From the NCBI GenBank assembly GCA_030430755.1, contig JAUIKO010000002.1, positions 186,001 to 250,000 on the forward strand: 64,000 bases of DNA, in the 5' to 3' direction. The notes under the pieces are model-generated. The model made no database searches and had not been told where the DNA came from. It was given only the letters and a program-made list of their open reading frames with translations. This document shows positions 52,511 to 62,232 of the stretch, in pieces. The stretch's first letter is position 1; each line of letters opens with the position of its first letter. The position numbers and the translations under genes were made by a program. The DNA comes from Fimbriimonadia bacterium (GTDB lineage Bacteria > Armatimonadota > Fimbriimonadia > Fimbriimonadales > Fimbriimonadaceae).

Positions 52511-53994
52511 TAATATCCTAAGAACCCCCACCATCTTTTATCACAAATACCATTCACAGCTTCCTGAGTGTCCTCATAGTTTTGATTATCTTTCAACCAA
52601 TTCACTCCCAGCTGTATAGCAATATCCGATCTATAATCATTTGAACAATCTGGATTACATTGCTTATCCGGCTCCAATGGATGATTTAATAAAAATGTTC
52701 TATTGGATAACAAAATATTGTTTTTAGGTACCTGTAAATATAAGGGGCCTATAATATTACAAGGATCATATTCTATAGAAGTGTTAGGATTTCCTCCAGT
52801 AGAAGCACCTATTTGAAAAATTTTACTCTTTGGCATATTCATCTTGAGGCAATAAACTAGTATCTCTGCAAGGGCGCATGTACATTCATCTGTTAAAAGA
52901 ACTATATTTGGTTTTTTATCATCAAGATTAAATCTACAAAGATCTTTACTTTCAATAAAAATTCCTTTTTTAGAAACTGTATCTAAATACTCTAAAAAAT
53001 CTGATATCATTAATTCATCTAAAACGAGGGAACGATTCTCACTGCTGTTAAAAAAATTTTCTATATCTTCCAAGCAGAACAAAGTACCTACATACTTGTC
53101 TTGTTTAAATAATCCTTTCAATAAATACCTAATATCATCTACTTCACCTAGACATCTTCCCCGCAAATCAATAATAACTCTATCGTTATTTATTCCAGTT
53201 AATAATATTTCTCTAAGCAATTCATTATAAAAAGGAATATTTGGAAATGTAATGTATCTTATTTCTGTATCTGGAATTTTTTGAACCCAAGTATCTACAT
53301 GTTGTATACGATATTCATCAACAAGCATATCTACTGTTGTATGTAATCTAAATACAGATGTGCATTGACAACTTTCTGTTAAATCTGAACCGTATAAAAT
53401 ATCAGCAGAAACATCATTTTTATCTATAATAAGAAAACTTTCAAAAGGCTTAATATTGTTAGGCAATATCAATTTTGCATTCAATAATTTCCAGATATTT
53501 CTTCGAGCATCTAAATCTGTTTGATCTTCACCTGGATGCACATACTCCTTTTTAATATTTTGGATTGTATAAGAACGGACTTTACAATGACGTAAATCCT
53601 TTTCTAGATTATAAAAATCTAAACGTGGAAACAATACCCTTAATCTCCATTCTTGAGCATGTGCATTCTGATGACATTTTACTGGTAGTCTGGAAAGCAA
53701 GAAAGTATTAATTTTTTCACAAAATTCATCCACAAACATTCTTCTATTTAAATCCCCTTTTTTTTCTAATGCATCATATCCAAGTTGAAATTCAACGCAC
53801 TCATCAGGGCTTTGTGAAATAATTGTATATTCGTCGATCTTATGTTTGATTGTTCCAATATAAATACTTATATTTTCTGAGTTAATATAATTAGAGAGAT
53901 CTTCTGTTCTTACAGAAGCAGAAAAAACGTTAGCTGAAACCATGGAAAGGATCAAAAGATGTAATATTTTAACTTGATATACAATTTTATTCAT
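52510..53994 (-). CDS. Exported S41-peptidase-like protein, catalytic site apparently altered
   Basis: 494 residues with a signal peptide (IVYQVKILHLLILSMVSANV). The C-terminal half resembles the S41/tail-specific protease core: NNDRVIIDLRGRCLGEVDDI, then PNIVLLTDECTCALAEILVY where active members have a Ser-rich GSASASE-type motif. Here the aligned positions are Thr, Cys, Ala and Ala, so the nucleophile Ser is not evident; a Cys could replace it. The final part has ASTGGNPNT and LLNHPLEPD. It may be a non-catalytic relative. It is coupled to the SRPBCC gene. Confidence 0.55.
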   Translation of the reverse strand: MNKIVYQVKILHLLILSMVSANVFSASVRTEDLSNYINSENISIYIGTIKHKIDEYTIISQSPDECVEFQLGYDALEKKGDLNRRMFVDEFCEKINTFLLSRLPVKCHQNAHAQEWRLRVLFPRLDFYNLEKDLRHCKVRSYTIQNIKKEYVHPGEDQTDLDARRNIWKLLNAKLILPNNIKPFESFLIIDKNDVSADILYGSDLTESCQCTSVFRLHTTVDMLVDEYRIQHVDTWVQKIPDTEIRYITFPNIPFYNELLREILLTGINNDRVIIDLRGRCLGEVDDIRYLLKGLFKQDKYVGTLFCLEDIENFFNSSENRSLVLDELMISDFLEYLDTVSKKGIFIESKDLCRFNLDDKKPNIVLLTDECTCALAEILVYCLKMNMPKSKIFQIGASTGGNPNTSIEYDPCNIIGPLYLQVPKNNILLSNRTFLLNHPLEPDKQCNPDCSNDYRSDIAIQLGVNWLKDNQNYEDTQEAVNGICDKRWWGFLGY

Positions 53995-54223
53995 CGTGAG
54001 TTTTCCTGAAAAATCTATTTAATATACAGAATTACTATCTATCATGTAATATTTATTATAGCAATTGCATAATTAATAGTTTTTTTAACTAAAACTTAAC
54101 ATATCGTAATTCCCATACTTTCTCAGCATGCCCCTTTAGTCCTATAATTTATAAAAAATTCCCTTTATCTCATACAAAATGACATGATATATATAGAGCT
54201 AATAAAAAACAATTGAGAAAGAA

Positions 54224-55630
54224 ATGAAAAGCTTAAGTTTTTTAAAAACAATAAGAATAATTTATCCAGGTAATCTCTATATCTCCTATTGGGTGCTAGT
54301 GATTATCACTCAAGGTGTATTAGCTGCAAATACCTACTATTTAGGAAGACTAGGAGGCTCTTTTATAGAACAAAATAACATCCTAGATAATTTCTGGAAA
54401 TTTTTTATCACATTACTACTTATGTATCCACCCGGATTAGCGGTATTATATGTTAATCAAAAAATGGTGTATGCAAGTTATCATAAATACATCGATTTTT
54501 TCATAGAAAAACTTTACAAGAAAATAGAATATAAAGATGACATCTCTTTTCGTAAAAAAACATATCCTCTTCTTACAAGTGAATCTAATCAATCCATCGA
54601 ACGTCTTTATTCGTGCCATTTTACAGTATCTTCCTTTTCATTAAATGTGCTTTTCAATCTCATTGTACTCTCGGCACTCATTAACAAAAATATGCTTTTT
54701 GCTTACTTATTTGGAAGTATTTTAGGTTTATTTGTTATTAAATTCTTCAATAAGTACATAAAAAACAGTGCTGCATCATACCAAAAGGAAAAAATACAAG
54801 TACAAGATATTATACAAACTAGCTGGGACACTATTACCATTGGAAATAAAAACAATTTTTCTGCTTGGAAAAATCACTTTGAAAATAAATTCCATCAGCG
54901 ATTACTTGCTAGCTTAAAAATGTTGTTAATTAGAGAATCATGTACATCTTTATCTATGTGCATTGTATTCATACCTATCATTGGGACACTTTATTACAAC
55001 TTAATTTCAGTACAGCATGACCCTGCTCTACTTGGGGTATTTATAGCGACATTGCCTAGACAGGTACAGATTGTACAGTACATGCAAACTATTTTTTCTT
55101 TCCAAGCCTTGTTTACACAAGTAAAAACTCACTTAACTGGCATTATGGAGCCACTGATAGATATAAATAAAAGCACTGAAGAATACCATAATCGTATCCA
55201 ATGGAAAGCTATTCATTGGAATACACCAGAGCTAAATAATGCTTCGAACATTACTGATGTACTAAATTATATACAAATCCAAAAAAAACCATTCCGCATT
55301 CAAATATCCGGTCCCAATGGATCTGGGAAGTCCACGATTCTAAAGCTTATCAAAAAAGAATTAAGTGATACTAGCTACTATTTACCTGCACATCATGAAC
55401 TTTATTTTCAACCGGCAGTACATGGGTCAACAGGTGAAAAATGCATTCAAGCAATACATGCAATCATTTCTACTGAAGAAAACTCTCATATTTTGCTCTT
55501 AGATGAATGGAATGCAAACCTATCTGAACAAAAAACATTAGAAATCAACCAACTCTTAGATCAAGCATTATTAAAAGGATTTAACATCATAGAAGTTTGC
55601 CATCATAACAGTAGATCATCAGAAGAATAA
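54224..55630 (+). CDS. ABC transporter, fused permease and short ATPase domain
   Basis: 468 residues. About five or six membrane helices occupy residues 20-310 (VLVIITQGVLAANTYYLGR, FFITLLLMYPPGLAVL). The ATPase part starts near 350: Walker A ISGPNGSGKSTILKLI, Walker B HILLLDEWNANLSE. The LSGGQ signature is weak (GSTGEKC) and the nucleotide domain is only about 130 residues, so the usual Q-loop to signature region is shortened. This may be a half transporter of the cyclic-peptide or SbmA/ABCD type, or one of reduced activity. Substrate unknown. Confidence 0.7.
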   Translation: MKSLSFLKTIRIIYPGNLYISYWVLVIITQGVLAANTYYLGRLGGSFIEQNNILDNFWKFFITLLLMYPPGLAVLYVNQKMVYASYHKYIDFFIEKLYKKIEYKDDISFRKKTYPLLTSESNQSIERLYSCHFTVSSFSLNVLFNLIVLSALINKNMLFAYLFGSILGLFVIKFFNKYIKNSAASYQKEKIQVQDIIQTSWDTITIGNKNNFSAWKNHFENKFHQRLLASLKMLLIRESCTSLSMCIVFIPIIGTLYYNLISVQHDPALLGVFIATLPRQVQIVQYMQTIFSFQALFTQVKTHLTGIMEPLIDINKSTEEYHNRIQWKAIHWNTPELNNASNITDVLNYIQIQKKPFRIQISGPNGSGKSTILKLIKKELSDTSYYLPAHHELYFQPAVHGSTGEKCIQAIHAIISTEENSHILLLDEWNANLSEQKTLEINQLLDQALLKGFNIIEVCHHNSRSSEE

Positions 55631-55781
55631 TGACCTATTAAGATAACTTATACTTTGTATTTCTAACTTATCCACTTATCACTATGACTCTATTTTCATT
55701 GAGTTTATATAGTAGATTTATTTTCATCTTAGACCATTATACAAACATATTCTTTTGCAAATAGATTAAAATATAGTTATT

Positions 55782-56633
55782 ATGAGAAATAAATTTATTA
55801 GTAAATTTTTATCAACTCTATTGTTAATTATTACGCTAATAAGTTGTCAGAAAGAACCAGTAAACAATCCTATTGCACCTATTGATCGAGTTACTATTCG
55901 AGTAGCAAGTATCAACCCTGGAATCACTGAATTGCTTCTATTACACTCCCATAAAAACTTAAACATTGTTGGAAGATCCGAATGGTGTGACTATCCAAAG
56001 GAAGCAAAAAAAATACCTATTATCTCAAACTTAAAACCTAACTATGAAAAATTATTAGAAATGAAACCAGATATCATTCTCTATGATAAAATGTTACATT
56101 CAATCACAGATATTCAAAAACTTCATCAATTAAACTTTAAAACTATCGGAGTATCTTCAAATGATTATCAACAGTTCGAACAAGATTTACTTACTATAGA
56201 GAAAGAAACTCTTGGAAATTTTAAAGCAAAGAAGTATTTATCTCATATCTATTCATCTCTTGAAAAATTTAAGCTGAATGATGAAAAAAAAATAAGAGTA
56301 TGCATCTTTTCAGAACTCCCCACAATGGGGAATAACTATATTGCTGGGAAAAATACTTTTTTAGGAAAAATGATAGCGGAACTTGGAGCTGAACTGGTAG
56401 GTCCAAATAGCAATCAATTTGAACTAACATCTTTAGAGTATCTGTTAACCAAAGATATCGATACTATTCTCGTAGCAACAAAACAACCTATCAAGTATAT
56501 TAAAGATACTTTAAACATATTGCCAGCAGTTAAAAACAATTGTATTCATAAAATTGATCCAGATCTCTTACTAAGGCTAGGTGGAAGGATCCCTGACTTA
56601 ATTATAGAAATAGCGGATAAACTAAAATCATGA
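55782..56633 (+). CDS. BtuF-like periplasmic metal-chelate-binding lipoprotein
   Basis: 283 residues. The signal with lipobox (LLLIITLISCQK) leads to a class III substrate-binding fold: RVASINPGITELLLL, VGRSEWCDYPKEAKKIPI, KLLEMKPDIILYD. The EWCDYP wording is typical of BtuF/FhuD-type proteins for cobalamin or iron chelates. No BtuC/BtuD genes are adjacent. The stop overlaps the rpiB start (ATGA), so the two genes are translationally coupled. Confidence 0.82.
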   Translation: MRNKFISKFLSTLLLIITLISCQKEPVNNPIAPIDRVTIRVASINPGITELLLLHSHKNLNIVGRSEWCDYPKEAKKIPIISNLKPNYEKLLEMKPDIILYDKMLHSITDIQKLHQLNFKTIGVSSNDYQQFEQDLLTIEKETLGNFKAKKYLSHIYSSLEKFKLNDEKKIRVCIFSELPTMGNNYIAGKNTFLGKMIAELGAELVGPNSNQFELTSLEYLLTKDIDTILVATKQPIKYIKDTLNILPAVKNNCIHKIDPDLLLRLGGRIPDLIIEIADKLKS

Positions 56634-57073
56634 AGATAGCACTTGGATGTGACCACGCAGGTTACGTATTATCTAAAAAAATTAACACTTGGTTAGAAAA
56701 CCAAGGTTATGAAGTAACTCTTTTTGGCGCAGATAGTCCAGACTCTTATGACTATCCTCAAGCGTCGGATGGAGTGGCAAAGGACATCACTAGTAAAAAT
56801 TGTGAACTGGGAATTTTAGTCTGTGGATCAGGTATTGGAGTCTGTATTAGAGCGAATCGATATCCTGGAATCAGGGCTGCTGAATGTAAAACTGCAGGAC
56901 AGGTGAAATTAGCTAGAGAACATAATCACTTAAATGTACTCTGTTTAGCTGGTCGAGTACTGACTGAAGAAGAAGCCATCAAAATAGTTGAAAATTTTAT
57001 CGAAACACCGATTGATAACCATGAACGTATCATAAAAAGAATTAGTATGCTTGATTCAAATATATCTAACTAA
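56630..57073 (+). CDS. rpiB: Ribose-5-phosphate isomerase B
   Basis: 147 residues, normal length. It starts KIALGCDHAGYVLSKKI; the catalytic Cys lies in LGILVCGSGIGVCIRANRYP and GIRAAEC follows; HNHLNVLCLAGRVLT completes the RpiB pattern. It interconverts ribose 5-phosphate and ribulose 5-phosphate. It is coupled to the upstream binding-protein gene, an unusual pairing without clear meaning. Confidence 0.95.
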   Translation: MKIALGCDHAGYVLSKKINTWLENQGYEVTLFGADSPDSYDYPQASDGVAKDITSKNCELGILVCGSGIGVCIRANRYPGIRAAECKTAGQVKLAREHNHLNVLCLAGRVLTEEEAIKIVENFIETPIDNHERIIKRISMLDSNISN

Positions 57074-57199
57074 TTCTTTCTTTTAAAAATATATATTTAT
57101 TTTAAAAGCTTTAACTTTATCCTATTTTCTATCCTAAAAAGTGCAATAATTATCATCGAGAGTCCCGTATATTACCTGGGTATATTAGGTTAGATCATT

Positions 57200-58480
57200 A
57201 TGTCTGTAGAAATTATTATGCCAGAACTTGGCGAATCGGTACATGAAGGAACTGTTACAGTTTGGTTGAAAAAAGTAGGTGATACCATCAAAGAGGATGA
57301 GCCTATTGTAGAAATTATGACTGACAAAGTAAATACAGAATTACCTTCACCTGCTTCAGGAATTTTAAAAGAAATTATTATCCAAGAAGGTGAACAAGTA
57401 GAAGTATTTTCTGTGATGGGCATTATCGATGATGGATCAGTAACTACTGAATCATCACCATCTTCTGTTCAAAAAGATCAGGATCAGACATCTGAAACTC
57501 CATCTACTCCTACATCAAACCCAGAAAAAAATATATCATCTTCCGATCATAAAAAATGGTATACCCCTGTCGTTAAATCTATAGCTAAAGAACACGGGTT
57601 AACAGATGGTGACTTGGAAACTATTTTGGGTACAGGTAATGATGGAAGAGTTACTAAAAAAGATGTCGAAAACTATATCTCATCAAGAAATAGTACTTCA
57701 ACGCAAAAATCACACCATACTCCTAATGAACCCTCAAAAACATCCGTAATTAAGGATATTCCAAAAACTACAGCGAATGAAAATCAAGAAATAGTACCCC
57801 TCGCTGGTATGCGAAAAATGATTGCTGATGCCATGGTAAAAAGCTCTCAAGTACCAACAGTTTCCACTCTTCTCGAAGTAGATGTTACAGCACTAAGTGA
57901 ATTTAGAGCCAGAAATAAAGAAAGTTTTCAGCAAATGTATGGTGCAAAATTAACCTATACGCCATTCTTTATTAAAGCAATAACAGAAGCACTCGTAACC
58001 TATCCTATCGTAAATGCCGCGCTAATGCCAGATAACAATATTATTATGAACAAATGTGTTAACTTAGGTGTAGCTGTTGCATTAGGACAAAAAGGAGAAG
58101 GTGGTCTTATTGTACCAGTTATTAAAAACTGCCAGAGTATGAGTCTTCCAGAAATAGCAAAAGCACTTGATGATATTGCTAAGAAAGCTAGAAGTAATCA
58201 ACTTGGTGTTCAGGATGTTCAAGGCGGAACGTTTACCCTTACAAATCCTGGAAGTTATGGGGCTACATTCGGTACTCCAATGATCAATGCCCCTCAAGCA
58301 GGCATCCTTGGTACGTATGCTATCAAGAAAACACCTGTGGTTATTAATGATATGATTGCCATAAGATCGATTATGAATTTAGTTCTTACTTACGATCATA
58401 GATTGATTGATGGTGCTATGGCTGGTAATTTCCTTCTTAAAATTAAAGAAAAACTAGAAAAAGTTGAGTTTCTAGCTTAA
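57200..58480 (+). CDS. Dihydrolipoamide acyltransferase (E2) of a 2-oxoacid dehydrogenase
   Basis: 426 residues. One lipoyl domain with the lipoyl-Lys in VEIMTDKVNTELPSPASG, a Ser/Thr/Pro linker, the E1/E3-binding domain (TPVVKSIAKEHGLTDGDLET), another linker and the catalytic domain ending DHRLIDGAMAGNFLL with His and Asp of the HRxxDG-like site. It is the core of a pyruvate, branched-chain or 2-oxoglutarate complex; the type cannot be fixed. E1 and E3 genes are not adjacent. Confidence 0.92.
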   Translation: MSVEIIMPELGESVHEGTVTVWLKKVGDTIKEDEPIVEIMTDKVNTELPSPASGILKEIIIQEGEQVEVFSVMGIIDDGSVTTESSPSSVQKDQDQTSETPSTPTSNPEKNISSSDHKKWYTPVVKSIAKEHGLTDGDLETILGTGNDGRVTKKDVENYISSRNSTSTQKSHHTPNEPSKTSVIKDIPKTTANENQEIVPLAGMRKMIADAMVKSSQVPTVSTLLEVDVTALSEFRARNKESFQQMYGAKLTYTPFFIKAITEALVTYPIVNAALMPDNNIIMNKCVNLGVAVALGQKGEGGLIVPVIKNCQSMSLPEIAKALDDIAKKARSNQLGVQDVQGGTFTLTNPGSYGATFGTPMINAPQAGILGTYAIKKTPVVINDMIAIRSIMNLVLTYDHRLIDGAMAGNFLLKIKEKLEKVEFLA

Positions 58481-58488
58481 TCTTCTTT

Positions 58489-58522
58489 ATTTGCTCATAC
58501 TTTCTATCTAGTATGGGCAAAT
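58489..58522 (+). terminator. Terminator after the E2 gene
   Basis: ATTTGCTCATACT (58489-58501) pairs with AGTATGGGCAAAT (58510-58522) with one G-T pair, 9 bases after the stop. Confidence 0.75.
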
Positions 58523-58616
58523 AAAACAACACTGTTCCGTTTTCTTTTTACTCTATATAAATAGCCTCTATTTATAACTAGTATGTTTATAACTTCCTAT
58601 AAAACCTATTCCACTA

Positions 58617-59744
58617 CTAAAAACAAGAAAGTGTTCTGGTAATTCTACTTGATAAATTTTCGATATACCATTCTGGTACAAAGGTTCCGTTTATTGGATC
58701 TCTAATAAATTTTCGGATATCTTGCTTTGAAGATAAACGAAGGAGAATATCCCTGTCTTTACTAGTTAAATCGATAGCAATATCATATACACTCTCGCTT
58801 GTAATAGGTCTTATCCAGAACGTACTATCATGTACGTGGTATTCAAAATCCAGATTCCATTTTTCTAAAAGGTAGATAGTTTCTCGAGGTATCCCTAACC
58901 TCAAAGAATATATAGTATGAGCAATGTCCCTAGAATTAGCCTTTTTTAAACTTTTCCATGGAAAAAAACTAGATGTTATAAAAGGTATTAAAAAACTTTT
59001 TCTATACACTGGTACTAAAGGGACAAGTTTATAGTCGTAGAGCTGAGGTACCTGAAGACCTTCAAATTCTGTAATGAGCAAACGTTTTTGATTATTATTG
59101 CTTTCGGACTGAAAAACTCGCTCATCCTTATAAAAAGGAAGTCCAACAATATATCCAAACAGTTTCATATATTTCCTTTTGATATGATTAAATTCTTTTA
59201 TATCATGATAATCATAATCAGTTTCATAAGAATCTTCAAGTAAGTATTCTAAAAATAAAGGTTCTAAAGTATAGATATACCCTGATAATACATTCTGATT
59301 ATATTTAATAACCCTTGGTTCTACGGGTACAGATCGAATCCATTTTAAAAACTCAGTCCATTTATTTACTAATGTTTGCAGACTCGATACTATCCTTATC
59401 ACAATGTACAAAAACACAACTATAGATCTGATTTTTCCATTCTACATCCAAAATATATTTTTGAGATTGTAGTCTCATAAGTTCTTTCGGAATATCTGTA
59501 TAATCTTGCAAGTATTCCATCGATATCACCGTAGAACCTAATAAGAATTCAGAGAGTTCTTTATTTGTTAATACAGGTGAGCTATTCACATCTATTCTTT
59601 CTGTATTGGTTTCTATTTGATTATAAGTAACCTTTTTGGGTATTCCGTGAACGTTTGGAATCTTTGGTGAGGCAAAATAATTGGTAAACTACCAATAGTT
59701 AGGATTACAAAGCTTATCAATAATTTGTACTGTGACTGTTTCAT
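58617..59744 (-). pseudogene. Unknown exported-protein family, broken copy (three frame segments)
   Basis: A signal-peptide start at 59744 (MKQSQYKLLISFVILTIGSL) leads into a frame that stops near 59614. A second frame, open from about 59688 to 59362, carries ASPKIPNVHGIPKKVTYNQI and onward. The third frame, 59417-58617, carries the main body. The body contains SVPVEPRV, GYIYTL and KLFGYIVGLPF, shared with the fragment at 61312-61734, which shows that this is a real family. Two indels appear to have broken the gene; sequencing errors or overlapping genes are alternatives. No known domain. Confidence 0.55.
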
Positions 59745-59910
59745 ATACCTGTTACTCCTAAAAAGTAATGAATAATATAGTTATCTATTGGATTATGAAT
59801 AAAAAAACAGGAAATCTTTATAGATTTATATTCAAAGAATAGAATTTCACAGAAACTTATCTGATCTTAATGTTTAAATATTCTTGATTAATTAGGAATA
59901 CTAAAAATAT

Positions 59911-61233
59911 TTAATAGTCACATACCCGAATATGAGCAAGATTTTCTATAATAGTATGGAATACATCCTCAGAATCAAATAAACATCCTTTTAAATGAAG
60001 TTCCACTAAATTATTTAATGAGGATAATCCCTTTAAATCTAGCTTGCCACCAAAATTCGTATACTCAACATCAAAAACCTCTAGACTGGATAATTTATTT
60101 AGAACTTCACCAAAAACATCTCTAGGGATATTTTTGCATTGTGACAAATATAATTTTTTTAATTTACTTAAATTCTTTAACTGATTTATTTCCAGTCGGG
60201 ATCCAAAATTAGTCTTTGTTAAATCTATCTTATCTAAAGCTGTCAAATAAGAGAATACGTTTTCAAATGATCCGATCTCTATTTCCGGACATGAACTCGC
60301 TATAAAATGGAATAATTTTTCACAATGCTTAAGACCTTCCACCTCTTCTTTGTTCCCAAAATGTGTATTATTTAACCATAGGTGCTCTAATTTTTTAAGT
60401 GAAGAGAATAATGATATAAAACCACCCTTGGGTATTCCAGTACAACCAGATAAAAATAGTACTTTTAAGTTCCTAAATTTTACTAATTCGCCCACAGAAT
60501 GAATATTCGTATCTCTTAAATCTAAATACTCCAAATAATTGGGGGATAATTTTATAAGAAAATTTTCTATTGCCCTTGCTGAAATATCTTTACAATCAGC
60601 CATTTCTAAGCGCTTTAAGCAGGATTTATTCGACAATATCTCAAGAGATCTATCATTTAATCCACAACCCGATAGGTGAAGATCCTCTAAATCTTCCAAA
60701 TTTGAAAGTACATCATTTAAACGAGCAATTTCTATGCCTTGAACTTGATTTAAATTAAGCAACTTTAAACTTGAAAGATTCTTTATTCTTTGTAAAATTT
60801 CCGAATTAATATTACATTTTGGAAGATGCAGTTCTACAATTGAATTTCCACACTTTTTTAGAAATTCATTAAGTTCCGAGGCTGTAATATCAGCACCAAC
60901 TATGGAAACAGTAATTACATTTGGTATAGAATTAACTTGAGCAAAATCTTTTATGACAATGCTAGGAGAATTAATTTTCACAGCGTACGTTGGTGTTGTT
61001 TTACCAAGATTTATTTTTACAGATTCTTGAAAATCCTGACTCTTTTTTGTAATAGATCTATAATGCTCATTATAATATTCGAGTATTTCTTCTACGTTAG
61101 TTAAAATTTTCACTTTTTTCTGCGTTACCTTTACGTTCTCGTTACTACCATTGATATGTTGAATTTTATCTGAAGCACTGTAAATTTTATGTAGCAGACA
61201 CATCACCAGAATACCTATTCGTAGCAAGAACAT
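59911..61233 (-). CDS. Secreted leucine-rich-repeat protein
   Basis: 440 residues. The signal-like start is MFLLRIGILVMCLLHKIYSA. After a charged region, residues 105-440 hold about 13 LRRs of 22-26 residues with an invariant Cys-type pattern (LEDLHLSGCGLNDRSLEIL, LKVLFLSGCTGIPKGGFISL, LKKLYLSQCKNIPRDVFGEV). The LSxC-N pattern resembles the cysteine-containing/GALA-type LRRs of FBXL proteins, but no F-box is visible at the N-terminus. Host-directed binding is inferred. It lies between two copies of the unknown family described at 58617 and 61312. Confidence 0.8.
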   Translation of the reverse strand: MFLLRIGILVMCLLHKIYSASDKIQHINGSNENVKVTQKKVKILTNVEEILEYYNEHYRSITKKSQDFQESVKINLGKTTPTYAVKINSPSIVIKDFAQVNSIPNVITVSIVGADITASELNEFLKKCGNSIVELHLPKCNINSEILQRIKNLSSLKLLNLNQVQGIEIARLNDVLSNLEDLEDLHLSGCGLNDRSLEILSNKSCLKRLEMADCKDISARAIENFLIKLSPNYLEYLDLRDTNIHSVGELVKFRNLKVLFLSGCTGIPKGGFISLFSSLKKLEHLWLNNTHFGNKEEVEGLKHCEKLFHFIASSCPEIEIGSFENVFSYLTALDKIDLTKTNFGSRLEINQLKNLSKLKKLYLSQCKNIPRDVFGEVLNKLSSLEVFDVEYTNFGGKLDLKGLSSLNNLVELHLKGCLFDSEDVFHTIIENLAHIRVCDY

Positions 61234-61311
61234 AATATTAGTATTGGATTTAATCCACTGGAACTGTATATATTTTTTTCTATATATTAAATATCTTCTA
61301 TATTAACTTTT

Positions 61312-61734
61312 TTATTTAATAAGTCTACGATGAAAATGTCTAATTATCTTTGACTTGTCAAATGGAAAATTCTCAACAATATCATTCGTAAATATTGTTT
61401 TAAAGTTCGTGACAAGAACATACGTATTAGAAAAAGAGTCATTTACCTGGATCAGATGAATTATACTAACATCTTCTATAAACGGATACTCTCTTCCATT
61501 AACGTCTTGCAAGATAGCAATATTACTATCAATATATGGAATTCCTACAACATAATTAAATAACTCAATATATTTTTCTCTTACCTTTAAATCAATATGA
61601 TTAATACAGTCTAGCATATATTTTTCTTGTAGATCAGATCTTAAAATAGAGAAATCCAGAGTATAAATATAACCAGCATATAGATGACCACTATAATCGA
61701 AGACTCTTTCAGATACTGGCACAGTAGTATCCAT
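61312..61734 (-). CDS. Fragment or short member of the unknown SVPV-GYIYTL family
   Basis: 140 residues. TVPVSERVFDYSG, then LYAGYIYTLDFS, and KYIELFNYVVGIPYIDSN align with the main body of the broken gene at 58617. The same frame upstream has in-frame stops near 61750-61790 and then the open frame at 61980-61789. This suggests either a truncated gene or a pseudogene. No signal peptide precedes it. Function unknown. Confidence 0.5.
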   Translation of the reverse strand: MDTTVPVSERVFDYSGHLYAGYIYTLDFSILRSDLQEKYMLDCINHIDLKVREKYIELFNYVVGIPYIDSNIAILQDVNGREYPFIEDVSIIHLIQVNDSFSNTYVLVTNFKTIFTNDIVENFPFDKSKIIRHFHRRLIK

Positions 61735-61788
61735 TTTAATGCGGATGACAATGTATTCAGTATTTTAGTTGCATAAACTCCAAATTGA

Positions 61789-61980
61789 TCAGTTACTATA
61801 GAAAACATGTATAAGCTTTATTTTTCCAAAGTACATGAAGCTTATATCTGTTCTTCTGTCTGTACTTGCTAGTTGTTTTTCAACAGCAGGTTTAGTAGGA
61901 ATATAAAATCGTTTTGAGCGAGACAAAACATTCTTATTATTATTTCTATTTTTGATGCGTTTTAGTAGACAAATATTCAT
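61789..61980 (-). CDS. Small open reading frame, doubtful
   Basis: 63 codons, Lys/Arg/Asn-rich (MNICLLKRIKNRNNNKNVLS). It is in the same frame as the 61734 fragment, separated by two or more stop codons. It may be the decayed 5' part of that gene or not coding at all. A purine-rich GGAAAAAAGG precedes the ATG. Confidence 0.25.
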   Translation of the reverse strand: MNICLLKRIKNRNNNKNVLSRSKRFYIPTKPAVEKQLASTDRRTDISFMYFGKIKLIHVFYSN

Positions 61981-62232
61981 CCTTTTTTCCTACTTTATAC
62001 AGGCTATAACATAAATAAGATCACTCTGCTTTGAATTTTCAACATGGCATCCAACTGTATTGAACTTATGCATACCTAGTAGAAAGAAATAACAAATAGT
62101 AGAAAAGCGTACTAGATTCATTCTTAAAATTTAGGCGTAATTTCTTTGGTTAAATAAGTATAAGGAAAAGATAAAAAATATTAAAGGGGCTATAAAAATA
62201 GACCCTTTAATAAGTAGAACTTTAAATAAGAG

